From NCBI GenBank assembly GCA_964364145.1, contig CAYILC010000021.1, positions 1 through 13,820 on the forward strand: a stretch of DNA of 13,820 nucleotides, given 5' to 3'. The stretch is from CAYILC01 sp964364145. GTDB lineage: Bacteria > Patescibacteriota > Microgenomatia > UBA1400 > UBA12028. The notes under the pieces were generated by a model. It saw only the letters and a program-made list of their open reading frames with translations, was not told the origin of the DNA and made no database searches. Each line of letters opens with the position of its first letter. Position 1 is the first letter of the stretch. Position numbers and translations under genes: made by a program. Below are positions 13,813-13,820 of this stretch, piece by piece.

Positions 13813-13820
13813 AAGAAACG

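Noticed and set aside
1..13820. TGA recoding (code 25)
   Set aside because: TGA is the natural stop of several full-length genes (968, 11056, 12976), so the standard bacterial code applies.
1..13820. CRISPR arrays, insertion sequences, tandem repeats
   Set aside because: No regularly spaced repeats, transposase frames or inverted-repeat ends were noticed on either strand.

Overview
The window looks like chromosome from a small-genome bacterium, most likely a member of the Candidate Phyla Radiation (Patescibacteria). The grounds are very tight gene packing, moderate-to-low GC, a TRM11-type RNA methyltransferase beside ribosomal protein genes, an L27 that starts directly at MAH, and a group of glycosyltransferases (GT4, GT2, GT-C/GT39, O-antigen-ligase-like) of the kind common in these genomes. 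This placement is inference; no rRNA is present. TGA ends several genes, so the code is the standard bacterial one, not the TGA=Gly code of Gracilibacteria/Absconditabacteria.

Left part (1-3567, + strand): the end of a SEDS-family peptidoglycan polymerase (RodA-like), then rplU (L21), a TRM11/THUMP-type methyltransferase, rpmA (L27) and parB. rplU to parB are separated by only 4-9 bases and probably form one operon. It appears to be driven by a good sigma-70-type promoter inside the end of rodA, placed so that the rplU message would be leaderless.

Middle (3568-5169): lepB (signal peptidase I) on the - strand converges on parB. Divergent from lepB is tRNA-Val(CAC), followed after 13 bases by a full-length dinD homologue. 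A hairpin over the dinD stop codon may end transcription from both sides.

Right part (5170-13820): a large secreted protein (- strand) with a LamG-like N-terminal half and a C39-type papain-like peptidase domain. Its start codon region meets head-to-head with a + strand glycan operon: GT4, GT2, a GT2-GT-C fusion, a WaaE-like GT2, an O-antigen ligase/polymerase-like membrane protein, and a GT-C membrane protein that ends early, possibly by frameshift. Five of these junctions overlap by 4-20 bases, so the genes are very likely co-transcribed and translationally coupled. Together they would build a surface polysaccharide or glycosylate surface proteins from polyprenyl-linked sugars. No flippase, ABC exporter or nucleotide-sugar synthesis gene is visible here.

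No gene-free stretch above 300 bases exists; the longest gap is 77 bases (4161-4237). No CRISPR array, insertion sequence or prophage was seen. I do not see a clearly new system. The best candidates for follow-up are the GT2-GT-C fusion, the methyltransferase set between rplU and rpmA, the leaderless-start pattern, and the secreted C39-like protein facing the glycan operon.
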